Shown here: positions 19,101 through 27,755 of the stretch, piece by piece
Numbering within the stretch: the stretch's first letter is position 1
How the letters are laid out: each line of letters begins with the position of its first letter
Source: CAMCXE01 sp036520615
Lineage (GTDB): Bacteria; Pseudomonadota; Gammaproteobacteria; Pseudomonadales; Cellvibrionaceae
Reading direction: 5' to 3'
Assembly (NCBI GenBank): GCA_036520615.1
Contig: DATDJI010000060.1
Coordinates: 62,001-126,000, forward strand
Length of the DNA stretch: 64,000 nt
Position numbers and translations under genes: made by a program
The notes under the pieces: model-generated
Told to the model about the DNA's origin: nothing
Seen by the model: only the letters and a program-made list of their open reading frames with translations
Databases searched by the model: none

Positions 19101-19357
19101 GCTTAGCAAGCTTCAGTGAAGGTTATGGCTCTGTGGTTGAGTCCGTAGGTATTCAAACCAACAGTGCGAAAATAAATTCCACCGCAGCAAAACAAGTCCT
19201 GACACAAACGACTCAGCTACGCGATTCCTTATCGGCGGTGAATATGGATGAAGAGGCGGCAAATTTAGTTAAATTCCAGCAACTCTACTCAGCCAATGCC
19301 CGCGTTATTCAAACAGCTCGAGAACTGTTTAATACACTATTGCAATCGTTTGGTTAA
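16184..19357 (+). CDS. flgK: FlgK, hook-filament junction protein 1, strongly enlarged
   Basis: 1057 residues against about 550-680 in most gammaproteobacteria. The ends are canonical: MASDLLGLSVSGLRASQAAL with GHNISNANTEGYSRQRVE at the N-terminus, and SAVNMDEEAANLVKFQQLYSAN in pieces plus ARVIQTARELFNTLLQ at the C-terminus. The excess of roughly 400 residues lies in the middle (about 340-930), rich in Gly, Asn and Ser and strand-like, consistent with extra surface domains. FlgK joins hook to filament. It starts three bases after flgJ. Confidence 0.93.
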   Translation: MASDLLGLSVSGLRASQAALNTTGHNISNANTEGYSRQRVEVATNPASYTGVGYIGNGVSVESIERIANQYVTTQVRTDSILFNEVDTFHKQVGALDNLLSNEATGLSSALESFFGAMQNGSNDPTSIPARQLIISETGNLADRFNSIYSRMDDIRTGINSAMDIAVGEVNALSSSIASLNLKITDARGVGSGNEPNDLLDQRDEALRKLSELVGIQVFDQGNGQLNVLAGSGQSLVVGTRSQSIFIQADMADAKQKQIFMQTELAAMPVNVTGGQLGGLMKFRDEALNSGFNQLGRIALAMSDALNTQHHQGITLDNKFGKDLFTNMNEPSLAAGRVHAFSNNAPPNDQQMGLYIEDIAKVGTSNYEVSIEGDGLFRVKRASDDVEVATGLLPGRFPFTAEFDGLKLQFDSGTFKNGDKFSLLPTQDAARIFKKTIVNAEELAFANPLSTDTALGNLGSGKISSGSVLSLTDKDNQPLKLFSQPGKMSPPLVVMFTSPTTYDILDNTDPGNPIQLDPPIRNQVYVPGTENKLFPDDKFGKSFTTQGDLLGLPEGRRPIVQAAVLPGGAAPNFTQTDFSSPSSQFSFNVNVSETLNGSGDGIFTVRINQPALTDSTSLLQSINSQLSTAGVRAYVADDGSLAFKLQNPGYGNLTIAGYNGDPDGAGGAAPAGAANNLLGFNIESSSFTSVGNAQGVAGFGALTNGYPSEVISISQASPIAGGTPKIYDIAIGLNSSAKTIAASLNNVPGVSANAFTQATITGFNITQSEPLQLQLNGEDLIPYTFDSVLNKFVLPDTMPDPVTEIDKFNDYIAQQININVNLQSSGIFANAAINATTGRAEIRLYAKYGDDLEIGFSGAAGESIAINDGSNPDLTLAGQGNSLTTSVAVGGRIDVALDDQLSINTFTEESLIFGNTHAADYTQNNFLGIQATINGTPKSGDKFILDFNHNAALDNRNALDLVNLQAKKTMASGLASFSEGYGSVVESVGIQTNSAKINSTAAKQVLTQTTQLRDSLSAVNMDEEAANLVKFQQLYSANARVIQTARELFNTLLQSFG

Positions 19358-19444
19358 TTTGAAATTTACTCGATAAAAAATCATGTTTGGTGGTTTGGCA
19401 ACTTTAACGTGGAGGCTTTATTCAGCGTTGGCACAAAAATTGGT

Positions 19445-19453
19445 TGTTATAAT
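19445..19453 (+). promoter_or_regulatory. Possible extended -10 promoter of flgL
   Basis: TGTTATAAT: a perfect TATAAT preceded by TGn, ending 31 bases before the flgL ATG, with no good -35. A near-miss sigma-54 match (TGGC, seven bases, TTGG) overlaps just upstream and lacks the invariant -12 C. Which, if either, is used cannot be told from sequence. Confidence 0.4.
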
Positions 19454-19484
19454 GATCCGCTCGAATTTGTATTAAAGGTATTCC

Positions 19485-21080
19485 ATGCGTATTTCCTCGT
19501 TACAAATATTTGATATAGCCACTCGAAATATGAGCGACCTTGGCGGGTCGATCACTAAGACTCAGGAGCAGATATCAACCGGTAAACGCGTGTTAACATC
19601 TGCGGACGATCCTGTAGCTTCAACAAAAATTCTGCAGCTGAATGAAGAATTGGCAAACGTGAAGCAGTATGCAACCAATATAAATTCGGCGCGCAATAGT
19701 TTGAGTTTAACTGAGACGAGTTTAAATAGCGTTACAGATTTAATTCACAGAATACAGGAGTTAGCTGTGTCCGCTGGCAACACTGCGACACTTAGCAAAA
19801 ATGAATATACAGCATTTGCAAGCGAGGTGGATTCACGCTTGCAGGAGCTAATGAATTTAGTAAATACCAAAAATTCCAATGGCGATTTTATTTTTGCTGG
19901 ATTTAAAAGCCGTCAACAACCCTTCACCGGCGATGCATTAAGCGGATTTCGTTATAATGGTGATGAAGGGCAGCAAAAAATAAAAGTGGCTAATAATACG
20001 TTTATCCCTTCGACTGATTCCGGCAAGAACGCATTTGCCGACGTAGTCAGTGGTGAAAACACAATTAATACCTATGTAAGCCCTACTAATACGTCAAATC
20101 CACCGCTAAAAATAGGCGTGGGCCGAGTGGTGGATCAAAAGGTTTACGATGATTTCTACCCTGAGGATATAGTGATTACGTTTAATGCCGACGGCAATAT
20201 TGTGCCGCAGGGGAAAAACTTCACCGCTACGGAAAAATCCACTGGCCGTGTATTATTGGATAATCAGCCCTATGTTGCCGGGCAGGAAGTTACTATTAAA
20301 GGTGTTGCGGTGAAAATTAGCGGTAATCCTGTATCGGGAATTGCTGCAGTTCCAGCCACACAGTCATTCGGCGCGCAAACAGCAACTGGGGCATTTGATT
20401 TTTCTACAACACCGCAATCCGTACAAATTCGAGCTGGAAGTGTTACGCAAACATTAGTATTAGATGCCAATATCACCAATACGGCAGACTTGGCTGCAGC
20501 CTTAAATAATGTTGCCAACGGTAACGCGGCTCGTTTAGCAAGTCTTGGTATGCGCGTCGATGCTCAGGGATTTCATATGGATAAAGGAATTAATTTTTCT
20601 ATTACCGGTGGCTCTGCCGCTGTTGATACGGTTATGGGGCTAACTACAGTTGCAGGTACACAAAGCGCTGATGGTGTATTGGCTAAACCTGGCGATCGCG
20701 CATTTATTGATTCGTCGAACCGACAAGACATTCTCACAACACTTGCGCGTTTTAGTGAAACGCTAAAAGCCTACGACGGTTCCACTACCTCTCGCCAGGC
20801 AATAACAGGTGCCGTAGCCTCAACGCTTGAGAATCTTAATTTTGCGCAAACCAGTGTGCTTAATATTGTCTCAACTGTAGGTGCACGCATGAATACACTG
20901 GATGCAACTGATTCACAGCATTTAGATACTCAGGTTGTTGGGGAAAAGATATTAAGCGATTTGAGTTATTTAGATTACGCAGAAGCAGCCACACGGCTGA
21001 AGCAGCAGTCAATGGTGCTCGAAGCGACTCAACAGACTTTTATTCGTGTAAGCCAATTGACGTTATTTTCTAAGCTGTAA
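19485..21080 (+). CDS. flgL: FlgL, hook-filament junction protein 3, enlarged
   Basis: 531 residues against about 300-440 usually. It starts MRISSLQIFDIATRNMSDL and has the flagellin-like N-terminal helix (QEQISTGKRVLTSADDPVAS) and C-terminal helix (LDTQVVGEKILSDLSYLDYAEAATRLKQQ in pieces). The extra length lies in the central region, about 150-400, with an Ig-like repeat feel. FlgL connects FlgK to the filament. It follows flgK after a 127-base gap that holds a possible promoter, and is the last flagellar gene here; no flagellin follows. Confidence 0.93.
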   Translation: MRISSLQIFDIATRNMSDLGGSITKTQEQISTGKRVLTSADDPVASTKILQLNEELANVKQYATNINSARNSLSLTETSLNSVTDLIHRIQELAVSAGNTATLSKNEYTAFASEVDSRLQELMNLVNTKNSNGDFIFAGFKSRQQPFTGDALSGFRYNGDEGQQKIKVANNTFIPSTDSGKNAFADVVSGENTINTYVSPTNTSNPPLKIGVGRVVDQKVYDDFYPEDIVITFNADGNIVPQGKNFTATEKSTGRVLLDNQPYVAGQEVTIKGVAVKISGNPVSGIAAVPATQSFGAQTATGAFDFSTTPQSVQIRAGSVTQTLVLDANITNTADLAAALNNVANGNAARLASLGMRVDAQGFHMDKGINFSITGGSAAVDTVMGLTTVAGTQSADGVLAKPGDRAFIDSSNRQDILTTLARFSETLKAYDGSTTSRQAITGAVASTLENLNFAQTSVLNIVSTVGARMNTLDATDSQHLDTQVVGEKILSDLSYLDYAEAATRLKQQSMVLEATQQTFIRVSQLTLFSKL

Positions 21081-21188
21081 ATTAAGGGCAATTAAAGAAG
21101 GGGAATTCAAGAAGAACCAGAAGGGAAAAAATAAATGGGCATCCGTGCCTGCACATAATTTCTATAAAGCGTTAACTTTTAATAGATA

Positions 21189-22454
21189 TTAAGCCCCATA
21201 AACCGGGAATTTTTTGCACAGGGTTAACACTTTGGCTTTAACATCGGCAATTGTTTTTTCGCTCGTGTCATTTTCTAAACTATCTAAAACATCCACCATC
21301 CAATTAGCCAAGTCAATACATTCGGCCTCTTTAAAACCGCGTGTAGTAACTGCTGGCGTACCTACGCGCAGCCCGCTGGTAACAAATGGTGAGCGAGGAT
21401 CGTTAGGTACGGCGTTTTTATTTACTGTGATATTAGCGTTGCCTAAGGCTTCGTCGGCATCTTTACCGGTATAGGGTTTGTGAATTAAATCCACCAACAT
21501 CAAATGGTTTTCGGTGCCGCCAGAGACTATTTTAAGGCCACGCTCAATAAAGGTTTTCGCCATCGCTTGAGCATTTTTAATTACCTGCGCTTGGTAGGTT
21601 TTAAATTCCGGGCTCATGGCTTCTTTAAAGCTCACCGCTTTTGCAGCGATAACATGCATTAAAGGGCCACCTTGGAAGCCTGGGAACACAGCGGAATTAA
21701 GCTTCTTCTCTATTTCTTCATTTTTCTTCGCAAGAATTAATCCGCCTCGTGGGCCGCGCAAAGTTTTGTGGGTCGTAGAAGTGGTGACATCGGCGATAGC
21801 GACGGGGGAAGGGTAGAGGCCTGCGGCAACCAAACCTGCAACGTGCGCCATATCAACTAATAAATAGGCGCCAACTTCATCAGCAATAGCGCGGAATTTT
21901 TGCCAATCCATAATTTGCGAATAGGCAGAAAAGCCTGCAACCACGATTTTGGGTTTGTGCTCGCGAGCCAAGCGGGCTACTTCTTCATAATCTACCAGGC
22001 CAGTCTCCGGATTCAGTCCATATTGCACCGCGTGGTAAAGCTTGCCCGAAGCACTCACTTTCGCGCCGTGAGTAAGATGGCCGCCGTGTGCGAGGCTCAT
22101 GCCCAAAATGGTGTCGCCAGGATTTAGCAGTGCGAGATAAACAGCGGCATTGGCTTGAGAACCTGAGTGCGGTTGTACATTAGCGTAGTCAGCGCCGAAT
22201 AACTTTTTGGCGCGCTCAATGGCCAGCGCTTCGGCTACGTCCACATATTCACAACCGCCGTAGTAGCGTTTGGACGGATACCCTTCAGCATATTTGTTCG
22301 TAAGTTTAGTGCCTTGGGCCGCCATAACCAGGGGGCTGGTGTAGTTTTCAGAGGCGATGAGCTCGATATGCTCTTCTTGTCGTTGGCCTTCGTGTTGAAT
22401 TGAAGCCCATATTTCAGGATCAAATTGAGCCAGTGTTTCATTGGGATTAAACAT
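21189..22454 (-). CDS. glyA: GlyA, serine hydroxymethyltransferase
   Basis: 421 residues from ATG 22454, preceded by GAGG five bases away; a longer in-frame reading upstream lacks support and adds 28 non-homologous residues. GlyA is a PLP enzyme converting serine and tetrahydrofolate to glycine and methylene-THF in the cytosol. Visible motifs are IELIASENYTSP, NKYAEGYPSKRYYGG, PHSGSQAN, and the PLP-lysine segment TTSTTHKTLRGPRGG. Monocistronic, convergent with the flagellar cluster. Confidence 0.96.
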   Translation of the reverse strand: MFNPNETLAQFDPEIWASIQHEGQRQEEHIELIASENYTSPLVMAAQGTKLTNKYAEGYPSKRYYGGCEYVDVAEALAIERAKKLFGADYANVQPHSGSQANAAVYLALLNPGDTILGMSLAHGGHLTHGAKVSASGKLYHAVQYGLNPETGLVDYEEVARLAREHKPKIVVAGFSAYSQIMDWQKFRAIADEVGAYLLVDMAHVAGLVAAGLYPSPVAIADVTTSTTHKTLRGPRGGLILAKKNEEIEKKLNSAVFPGFQGGPLMHVIAAKAVSFKEAMSPEFKTYQAQVIKNAQAMAKTFIERGLKIVSGGTENHLMLVDLIHKPYTGKDADEALGNANITVNKNAVPNDPRSPFVTSGLRVGTPAVTTRGFKEAECIDLANWMVDVLDSLENDTSEKTIADVKAKVLTLCKKFPVYGA

Positions 22455-22767
22455 ACGGACCTCTGTGCGCCGGTGGTTTTGAGAAAAAGGGCGCATTGTA
22501 ACCAAAGATCCTTTAAGCCAACAGCTAAAAGGCGGCACCGGTGTATGTTTGCTGCGGCGGCTAAGGTGAGTAACTTAGCGCCATGTTGTTGGCTTTAGCA
22601 ACTTGTAGTTGGTCGACAATAATTCAGCGTCGTCAAAATAATTGTATTTCTTCTTCTATAATCCTTTAAACGAGCTCCTGAAGGGGCCCATCGGGGGCCA
22701 TTTAATGTGTGTTCTTGGCTGATGCAAGGCCAGTAATAATTATTCATCCTAATAAGAATTAATCTGC
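22455..22767. other. Divergent intergenic region glyA / GGDEF-EAL gene
   Basis: 313 bases holding the promoters of both flanking genes. On the minus strand a TACAAT -10-like box (22495-22500) lies 41 bases before the glyA ATG, with a poor -35 (TTGGCT, 15-base spacer). Nothing else was recognised. Confidence 0.4.
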
Positions 22768-25458
22768 ATGCCCCATCGATTACTCAGCGACACAGCTGCC
22801 AATCTTCATAGCGTATACATAGCGCTGCTGAAGGATTCGCGACTGTGGGGTGATGACTATGCAAGCGGCTTACAGCTAATTACACAAAAATGTAGCGAGG
22901 CATTAGCTGCCGCCCGATGTAGTGTTTGGTGCCTTAATGAAGCAGGCGTCGATCTATGCTGCCAAGCGTTATTTGAAAACGGCCAGGCGGCAGATTTATT
23001 CCACGACCAGCTGTTAAAGCGCGCAGATCATCCTGATTATTTTGCCTGCCTGGATCATGACCGGGTTTTGGTTGTAGATAAGGTTGCAGCGGAAGATCGT
23101 TTTTCAAGTTTCATTGAGTACTGTAAAGCGCTGTCAATTTCTTCAGTTATGGAAGCGGGCGTACGCACTGAAGGTGAGGTGACGGGGATTATTCGCTGGG
23201 AGGAGCGCGGCGCTGAGCGTATCTGGAACGCGGATGAACAAGCGTTTGCCTGTTCGATAGCGGATCTGCTGACACAGTTTTTTGCCTTCCATAAATTGCG
23301 CGAGACCGAAGAGCGTTACCGCAAAATTTTTGAAGCTGCCGGTGAGGCCTTGGCCGTATTGCGCGGCAATCGCATAGTCGATTGCAACAAAGCCACCTTG
23401 GAGATGTTTCGCACCCGACGGGAAGATTTAATGAACGTGCCGCTGCGCAGCTTTTGGGCTGAAACGCAGCCGGACGGGCGCAAATCTAGAGATATAGAAA
23501 GCCTAATATTCAGCCCAGCACGGCACGGGCGGCCGCAACATTTGGTGTGGCGGCACAAACGCTTAGACGGCGTCGAATTTGATACCGAGGTGGGCATTAC
23601 GCCTTTGTTGTTGCGCGGGCGCTTGCACCATATTGTTTGCCTTCATGACATAACTCATCGTCAACGCGCCGAACGGCAGATTCGCGAATTAAATACGCTC
23701 CAACAGGCGATATTTGACGGAGCGAATTACAGTATTGTCGCTACCGATGAAAAAGGCGTGATCCACACATTTAACCGCGCGGCTGAGCGAATGCTCGGCT
23801 ATAGCGGGCGAGAGGTAATTGGCAAAAGCACACCTGCGCGCTTCCATGCAGAAAATGAATTACGTCGCCGAGCGCATGAGGCAACCGAAGAGTTGGCCCG
23901 CCCGATTCAAAGCGGATTCGATACCCTCATTGCTCGAGTGCTCGAAGGTGCGGTGGACGAACGTGAGTGGACCTATGTACGCAAAGATGGCAGTAGTTTC
24001 CCCGTATTATTATCGGTGACCGCGCTTAGAAATAACCTTGGCGATGTAACCGGGTATTTATGTATTGCGTCGGATATTACTGAGCGCATTCGGGCCAATG
24101 CCGAACTGCTCCACTCCAAGCGTGAAATCGAGCGCAATGCCAATCACGATTTATTAACCGGCTTGCCCAATCGTTCGCGCCTACATGATGTAGCTCGCGC
24201 GGCCATTCGCAACGCGCAAGAGCGCGGGCAAAAATTAGCTCTAATGCTGTTGGATTTAGACCGATTTAAAGAAGTAAATGACACGCTTGGCCATGCCGTA
24301 GGTGATCAACTGCTTAAACAAGTTGCCCAGCGCTTACAGGCGTTGTTAATCAGTTATGGTGCTTATTTGTATCGCTTAGGGGGGGATGAATTTGCGATCT
24401 TAGTAACCCGCATTCAAGATAAAGACGCCACTATGCGCCTGGCCACAACGGTGAAAGCCAGTTTGCGCCAGCCGATACAGATAGAGGGAATTACCCTTGA
24501 GCTGGGTGGTAGCATCGGTGTTGCATTGTTCCCCGATCACGGCGATAGCAGCCATGGCTTATTAAGGTGTGCTGATGTAGCCATGTATAAAGCCAAACAA
24601 CAGTCCTCCGGCGCACTTTTTTACGAACCTCAATTCGATTTTCACAGCCCACGGCGCCTGACGTTATTAGCAGAGTTAGGCGCGGCTATCCGCAACAATG
24701 ATTTAATTTTGCATTATCAGCCGCGTGTGGATTTGGCCTCCGGCCGCTGCATCGGTTGCGAAGCCTTGGTGCGCTGGCAACATCCAACGCTTGGGCTTAT
24801 TCCGCCCAATGAATTTATTCCTCTGGCGGAATCCAGCGATTTAATTCAACCCTTAGGCATTTGGGTGCTGGAAACGGCTATGGCCCAAGCGCGGATTTGG
24901 GAAACCAATGGATTAAATTTGATTGTTTCCATTAATTTGTCTGCGCGCAACCTGATGGAAAACGCCTTTCCTCAATGTATTGAACAAACCCTAGCTGCCC
25001 ATGGGTTGCCCGCTGAACGCCTGGAAATTGAAATTACGGAAAGTACGCTGATTTCCGACCCGGAGCGGACGCTGATGGTCATCCATCGCATCAACAATTT
25101 GGGTGTGCGCTTTGCTATTGATGACTTCGGCACAGGCTATTCCTCGCTGGCCTATTTAAAACGCCTTCCGATCCAAACCTTGAAGATTGATCGTTCATTT
25201 ATCCGCGATTTATTAAGTGATGACCAAGACGCGATGATTGTTCGCTCGACGCTGGATCTTGCCCACAACTTTGGTTTAAGTGTGGTAGCTGAGGGTGTTG
25301 AGGACGAAGCGACTTTGCAGGAGCTTAAGCGTTTGCGCTGCGAACAAATACAGGGGTTTTTATTTAGTAAACCGCTACCTGTGGCTGAGTTTGAACAATG
25401 GCTAGAAGCCTTTAGCAGCACTGTTACGCTACCGGATCTTGTACCCCCACTGCATTGA
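22768..25458 (+). CDS. GAF-PAS-PAS-GGDEF-EAL cyclic-di-GMP protein
   Basis: 896 residues, cytosolic, with no transmembrane helix. Order: GAF-like sensor (about 1-175), PAS (about 185-300), second PAS (about 310-440, ending YLCIASDITERI), GGDEF (about 455-615) and EAL (about 630-885). The GGDEF active site is intact (YRLGGDEFAIL); no RxxD product-inhibition site is seen just before it. The EAL domain keeps the family residues: EALVRWQHP, EIEITES, DDFGTGYSSL, KIDRSFI and VVAEGVE. Both making and breaking c-di-GMP are possible. Placed beyond glyA and the flagellar genes, it may tune motility, which is inference. Confidence 0.93.
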   Translation: MPHRLLSDTAANLHSVYIALLKDSRLWGDDYASGLQLITQKCSEALAAARCSVWCLNEAGVDLCCQALFENGQAADLFHDQLLKRADHPDYFACLDHDRVLVVDKVAAEDRFSSFIEYCKALSISSVMEAGVRTEGEVTGIIRWEERGAERIWNADEQAFACSIADLLTQFFAFHKLRETEERYRKIFEAAGEALAVLRGNRIVDCNKATLEMFRTRREDLMNVPLRSFWAETQPDGRKSRDIESLIFSPARHGRPQHLVWRHKRLDGVEFDTEVGITPLLLRGRLHHIVCLHDITHRQRAERQIRELNTLQQAIFDGANYSIVATDEKGVIHTFNRAAERMLGYSGREVIGKSTPARFHAENELRRRAHEATEELARPIQSGFDTLIARVLEGAVDEREWTYVRKDGSSFPVLLSVTALRNNLGDVTGYLCIASDITERIRANAELLHSKREIERNANHDLLTGLPNRSRLHDVARAAIRNAQERGQKLALMLLDLDRFKEVNDTLGHAVGDQLLKQVAQRLQALLISYGAYLYRLGGDEFAILVTRIQDKDATMRLATTVKASLRQPIQIEGITLELGGSIGVALFPDHGDSSHGLLRCADVAMYKAKQQSSGALFYEPQFDFHSPRRLTLLAELGAAIRNNDLILHYQPRVDLASGRCIGCEALVRWQHPTLGLIPPNEFIPLAESSDLIQPLGIWVLETAMAQARIWETNGLNLIVSINLSARNLMENAFPQCIEQTLAAHGLPAERLEIEITESTLISDPERTLMVIHRINNLGVRFAIDDFGTGYSSLAYLKRLPIQTLKIDRSFIRDLLSDDQDAMIVRSTLDLAHNFGLSVVAEGVEDEATLQELKRLRCEQIQGFLFSKPLPVAEFEQWLEAFSSTVTLPDLVPPLH

Positions 25459-25628
25459 GGCTCGCTTATAGATGCGCCTGTAACAAAGGTTTTTCCTTCT
25501 AGCTATTTTTTAAACGGGTTAGTTTGCGCCTAGTTAACGCCGCCATTACCACGATATTCAACTGATGCTTCGGGTTTAAAACCGACCCTGATTGCATGAA
25601 ACCAGTTAAAAGCTCGCTATCGCTAAAG

Positions 25629-25643
25629 GCACCAACAAAGTGA
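25629..25643. promoter_or_regulatory. Possible NtrC-type activator site
   Basis: GCACC, five bases, AGTGA matches the NtrC palindrome GCACC-N5-GGTGC at 8 of 10 positions. It lies about 200 bases upstream of the predicted sigma-54 start, a normal enhancer distance. Assignment to NtrC is inference. Confidence 0.35.
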
Positions 25644-25813
25644 ACCGGATTTTTCTACTGTGTATTATCCTGGTGCCATCTGGCTATTTGAGGTTCAAAA
25701 ATATTGCAACATCGACGCATTTAAGCGCAGTAAAACAGAGCCTTATTGTTTTATTGAGGATCAATATGGTGCTTTTAAAAATAAAACCCATTTAAATCAG
25801 TGATATAAATTCA

Positions 25814-25830
25814 CTGGCCCGCATATTGCT
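25814..25830 (+). promoter_or_regulatory. Sigma-54 promoter of the first NNP transporter gene
   Basis: TGGCCCG, four bases, TTGCT: TGGC at 25815-25818 and TTGCT at 25826-25830, one mismatch from the -24/-12 consensus. Predicted start is near 25841, about 24 bases before the ATG at 25865. Nitrogen-limited expression through NtrC would fit a nitrate/nitrite transporter. Confidence 0.8.
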
Positions 25831-25864
25831 GTAGGACGTTAACTTCGATAATAGGGTCCTCGCT

Positions 25865-27328
25865 ATGCTACCTATCAACCTTTTTGCTTTTCATGAAGGC
25901 AAAATTAAAACTCTGCATTTGACTTGGTTTGCTTTCTTTATCACTTTTATTATGTGGTTTAGCCAAGCGCCGCTGATGCCGTTTATTAAACAAGCCTTTG
26001 CCCTCACCGATGGCCAAATAAAAGCGTTATTAATTTTAAACGTGGCGCTGACAATTCCTGCGCGTATTTTAATTGGTGTTTTAGTCGATAAATTTGGGCC
26101 ACGCCTCTCCTATAGTCTTTTATTAGCGATTTCCGGCTGTTTTTGTATTGGTTATGCCCTGGCAGACACCTACGAAATGCTCGCGCTCATGCGCTTTTTA
26201 GTGGGTTTTGTGGGCGCGGGTTTTGTTATCGGCATTCGTTTGGTGTCCGAATGGTTTCCCGCCAAAGAAGTAGGTTTTGCCGAAGGCATTTACGGCGGCT
26301 GGGGCAATTTTGGCGCGGCGGTTGCCTCCGGTGTTTTGCCTTTATTAGCTGCATTTTATGGTGGCGAAAACGGTTGGCGTTGGGCAGTTGCCACTACAGG
26401 TTTTATCGCGTTTATTTATTCGGGTGTTTTTTATACATTTGCGCGTAACACCCCAAAGGGTTCGCATTATTTTCGCCCTAAAAAATTAGGTGGCCTGGAA
26501 ATAACCTCGCGTTTTGATTTCTGGTTTTATCTAATTATGACTGCGCCTTTAATCGGCTGTCTTTATTTGCTGGCCTGGCGCTTATCGCCATCTGGTACCA
26601 AATTATTAAGTGATACCTCCACGTTGTGGGCCTACGGCGCTGTAACCTTGTTAGGTATTTATCAATACAGCCAAATTTTTAAAGTTAATAAAGATATTTT
26701 TAAGCGTGAAATTCCTGCAATTCAACGCTACAAATTTAAACAGGTTGCGGTTTTGGATATGGCTTACCTCGCAAGCTTTGGTTCTGAAATTGCCGTTGTA
26801 TCCATGTTGCCGCTGTATTTTATGAATATGTTTGGCATTACGGCAGTACAAGCAGGTTTAATGGCCGGCTGTTTTACTGTTGCCAACTTAATTGCACGCC
26901 CTGCGGGTGGTTTATTTTCCGATATGTTTGGCCGCAAAAAAGTGCTGAGCGTAACCTTGGTAGGCCAAGCCATAGGTTATTTATTGCTGTCACAAATCAG
27001 TGCTGACTGGTGGATTGGCTGGGCCGTGGCCGCCACATTGGTATGCTCGTTATCCGTACAAGCCGCCTGTGGTGCGGTGTACTCGGTAGTACCTTTAGTC
27101 CAACGCCGTATGACGGGGCAAATTGCCGGAATGGTGGGCGCCTATGGCAACGTCGGTAGCGTAATTTTCCTCACGTTGTTGACATTCCTGTCGCCCAATT
27201 TATTTTTCACAGTATTGGCCGGAGTTTCCGCCGTTACATTTATTGCCGCACAATTTCTTAATGAACCTAAAGGCCATATGGCTGAAGTGTTGGATGATGG
27301 AACGGTACAGTTAATCGAAGTGGAATAA
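25865..27328 (+). CDS. NNP-family nitrate/nitrite MFS transporter (NarK/NasA type), copy 1
   Basis: 487 residues, 12 transmembrane helices of the major facilitator superfamily. The NNP signatures are clear: RFLVGFVGAGFVIGIRLVSEWFP in pieces (FVGAGFVIGIRL) on helix 5 and GQIAGMVGAYGNVGSVIFL on helix 11, which bind the anion with conserved Arg and Gly residues. It should import nitrate or exchange nitrate/nitrite at the inner membrane. A cytosolic tail EVLDDGTVQLIEVE is shared with copy 2. No nitrate or nitrite reductase gene is nearby. It is expressed alone, from a sigma-54 promoter to a strong terminator. Confidence 0.9.
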   Translation: MLPINLFAFHEGKIKTLHLTWFAFFITFIMWFSQAPLMPFIKQAFALTDGQIKALLILNVALTIPARILIGVLVDKFGPRLSYSLLLAISGCFCIGYALADTYEMLALMRFLVGFVGAGFVIGIRLVSEWFPAKEVGFAEGIYGGWGNFGAAVASGVLPLLAAFYGGENGWRWAVATTGFIAFIYSGVFYTFARNTPKGSHYFRPKKLGGLEITSRFDFWFYLIMTAPLIGCLYLLAWRLSPSGTKLLSDTSTLWAYGAVTLLGIYQYSQIFKVNKDIFKREIPAIQRYKFKQVAVLDMAYLASFGSEIAVVSMLPLYFMNMFGITAVQAGLMAGCFTVANLIARPAGGLFSDMFGRKKVLSVTLVGQAIGYLLLSQISADWWIGWAVAATLVCSLSVQAACGAVYSVVPLVQRRMTGQIAGMVGAYGNVGSVIFLTLLTFLSPNLFFTVLAGVSAVTFIAAQFLNEPKGHMAEVLDDGTVQLIEVE

Positions 27329-27342
27329 ATCAGTGTGATATT

Positions 27343-27371
27343 AAAAGCCGCAGATTTCTCTGCGGCTTTTT
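27343..27371 (+). terminator. Intrinsic terminator after NNP transporter copy 1
   Basis: AAAAGCCGCAG, loop ATTTCT, CTGCGGCTTTTT: a perfect 11-bp stem ending in T residues. It separates the two transporter genes, so copy 2 needs its own promoter. Confidence 0.9.
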
Positions 27372-27595
27372 ACGTTAAGAGCTTTTAATGTTAACCACAC
27401 CTGAGCAAGCAGGGTAGTGTTTCATAAGCTCTTAATCGTTCAGCCCCATTAATAGCCTTTCTGTCATTTTTCCTTCACTCAACTTTGCCGATTTAAAGGT
27501 GCTGTCCATATGTAGCCAGCGCTGAGCATTTTTCTATCCTCGTTAGCGCACCTTTATCTCTGTGGCGGTGCCGACACTCTAGTAGGGCAACCTCG

Positions 27596-27610
27596 TTACC
27601 ATTTTGGTGC
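27596..27610. promoter_or_regulatory. Possible NtrC-type activator site upstream of copy 2
   Basis: TTACC, five bases, GGTGC matches GCACC-N5-GGTGC at 8 of 10 positions. It lies about 120 bases before the predicted sigma-54 start at 27732. It resembles the site before copy 1; both assignments are inference. Confidence 0.35.
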
Positions 27611-27704
27611 TAAAAGTTCTGAGCGGATGCGCCATAGGCGCAAATACGTAACCCTAGCCGCTGCATTAGAAATCCCATCATTAATTTACAAGGAATTTAA
27701 TTTT

Positions 27705-27721
27705 TTGGCCTTTATTTTGCT
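27705..27721 (+). promoter_or_regulatory. Sigma-54 promoter of the second NNP transporter gene
   Basis: TTGGCCTTTATTTTGCT: TGGC at 27706-27709, seven bases, TTGCT at 27717-27721. Predicted start near 27732. This lies downstream of two in-frame start candidates (27627, 27723) and upstream of GTG 27756, so it supports the later start. Confidence 0.75.
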
Positions 27722-27755
27722 AATGGCGCTCTTTGATAGAATTCAGGAGCAGAAT

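Larger units (their letters stand above)
25459..25864. other. Leader region of the first nitrate transporter gene
   Basis: 406 bases with no gene. It contains the sigma-54 promoter at 25814-25830 and one NtrC-like half-conserved palindrome at 25629-25643, both listed separately. Confidence 0.6.

Noticed and set aside
19419..19435. Sigma-54 promoter for flgL
   Set aside because: Spacing is right but the invariant -12 C is a G; kept only as a remark beside the extended -10 site.
22455..22538. 28-residue N-terminal extension of GlyA
   Set aside because: GlyA homologs start at the MFNPNETL position, which has GAGG upstream; the extension is leader sequence.
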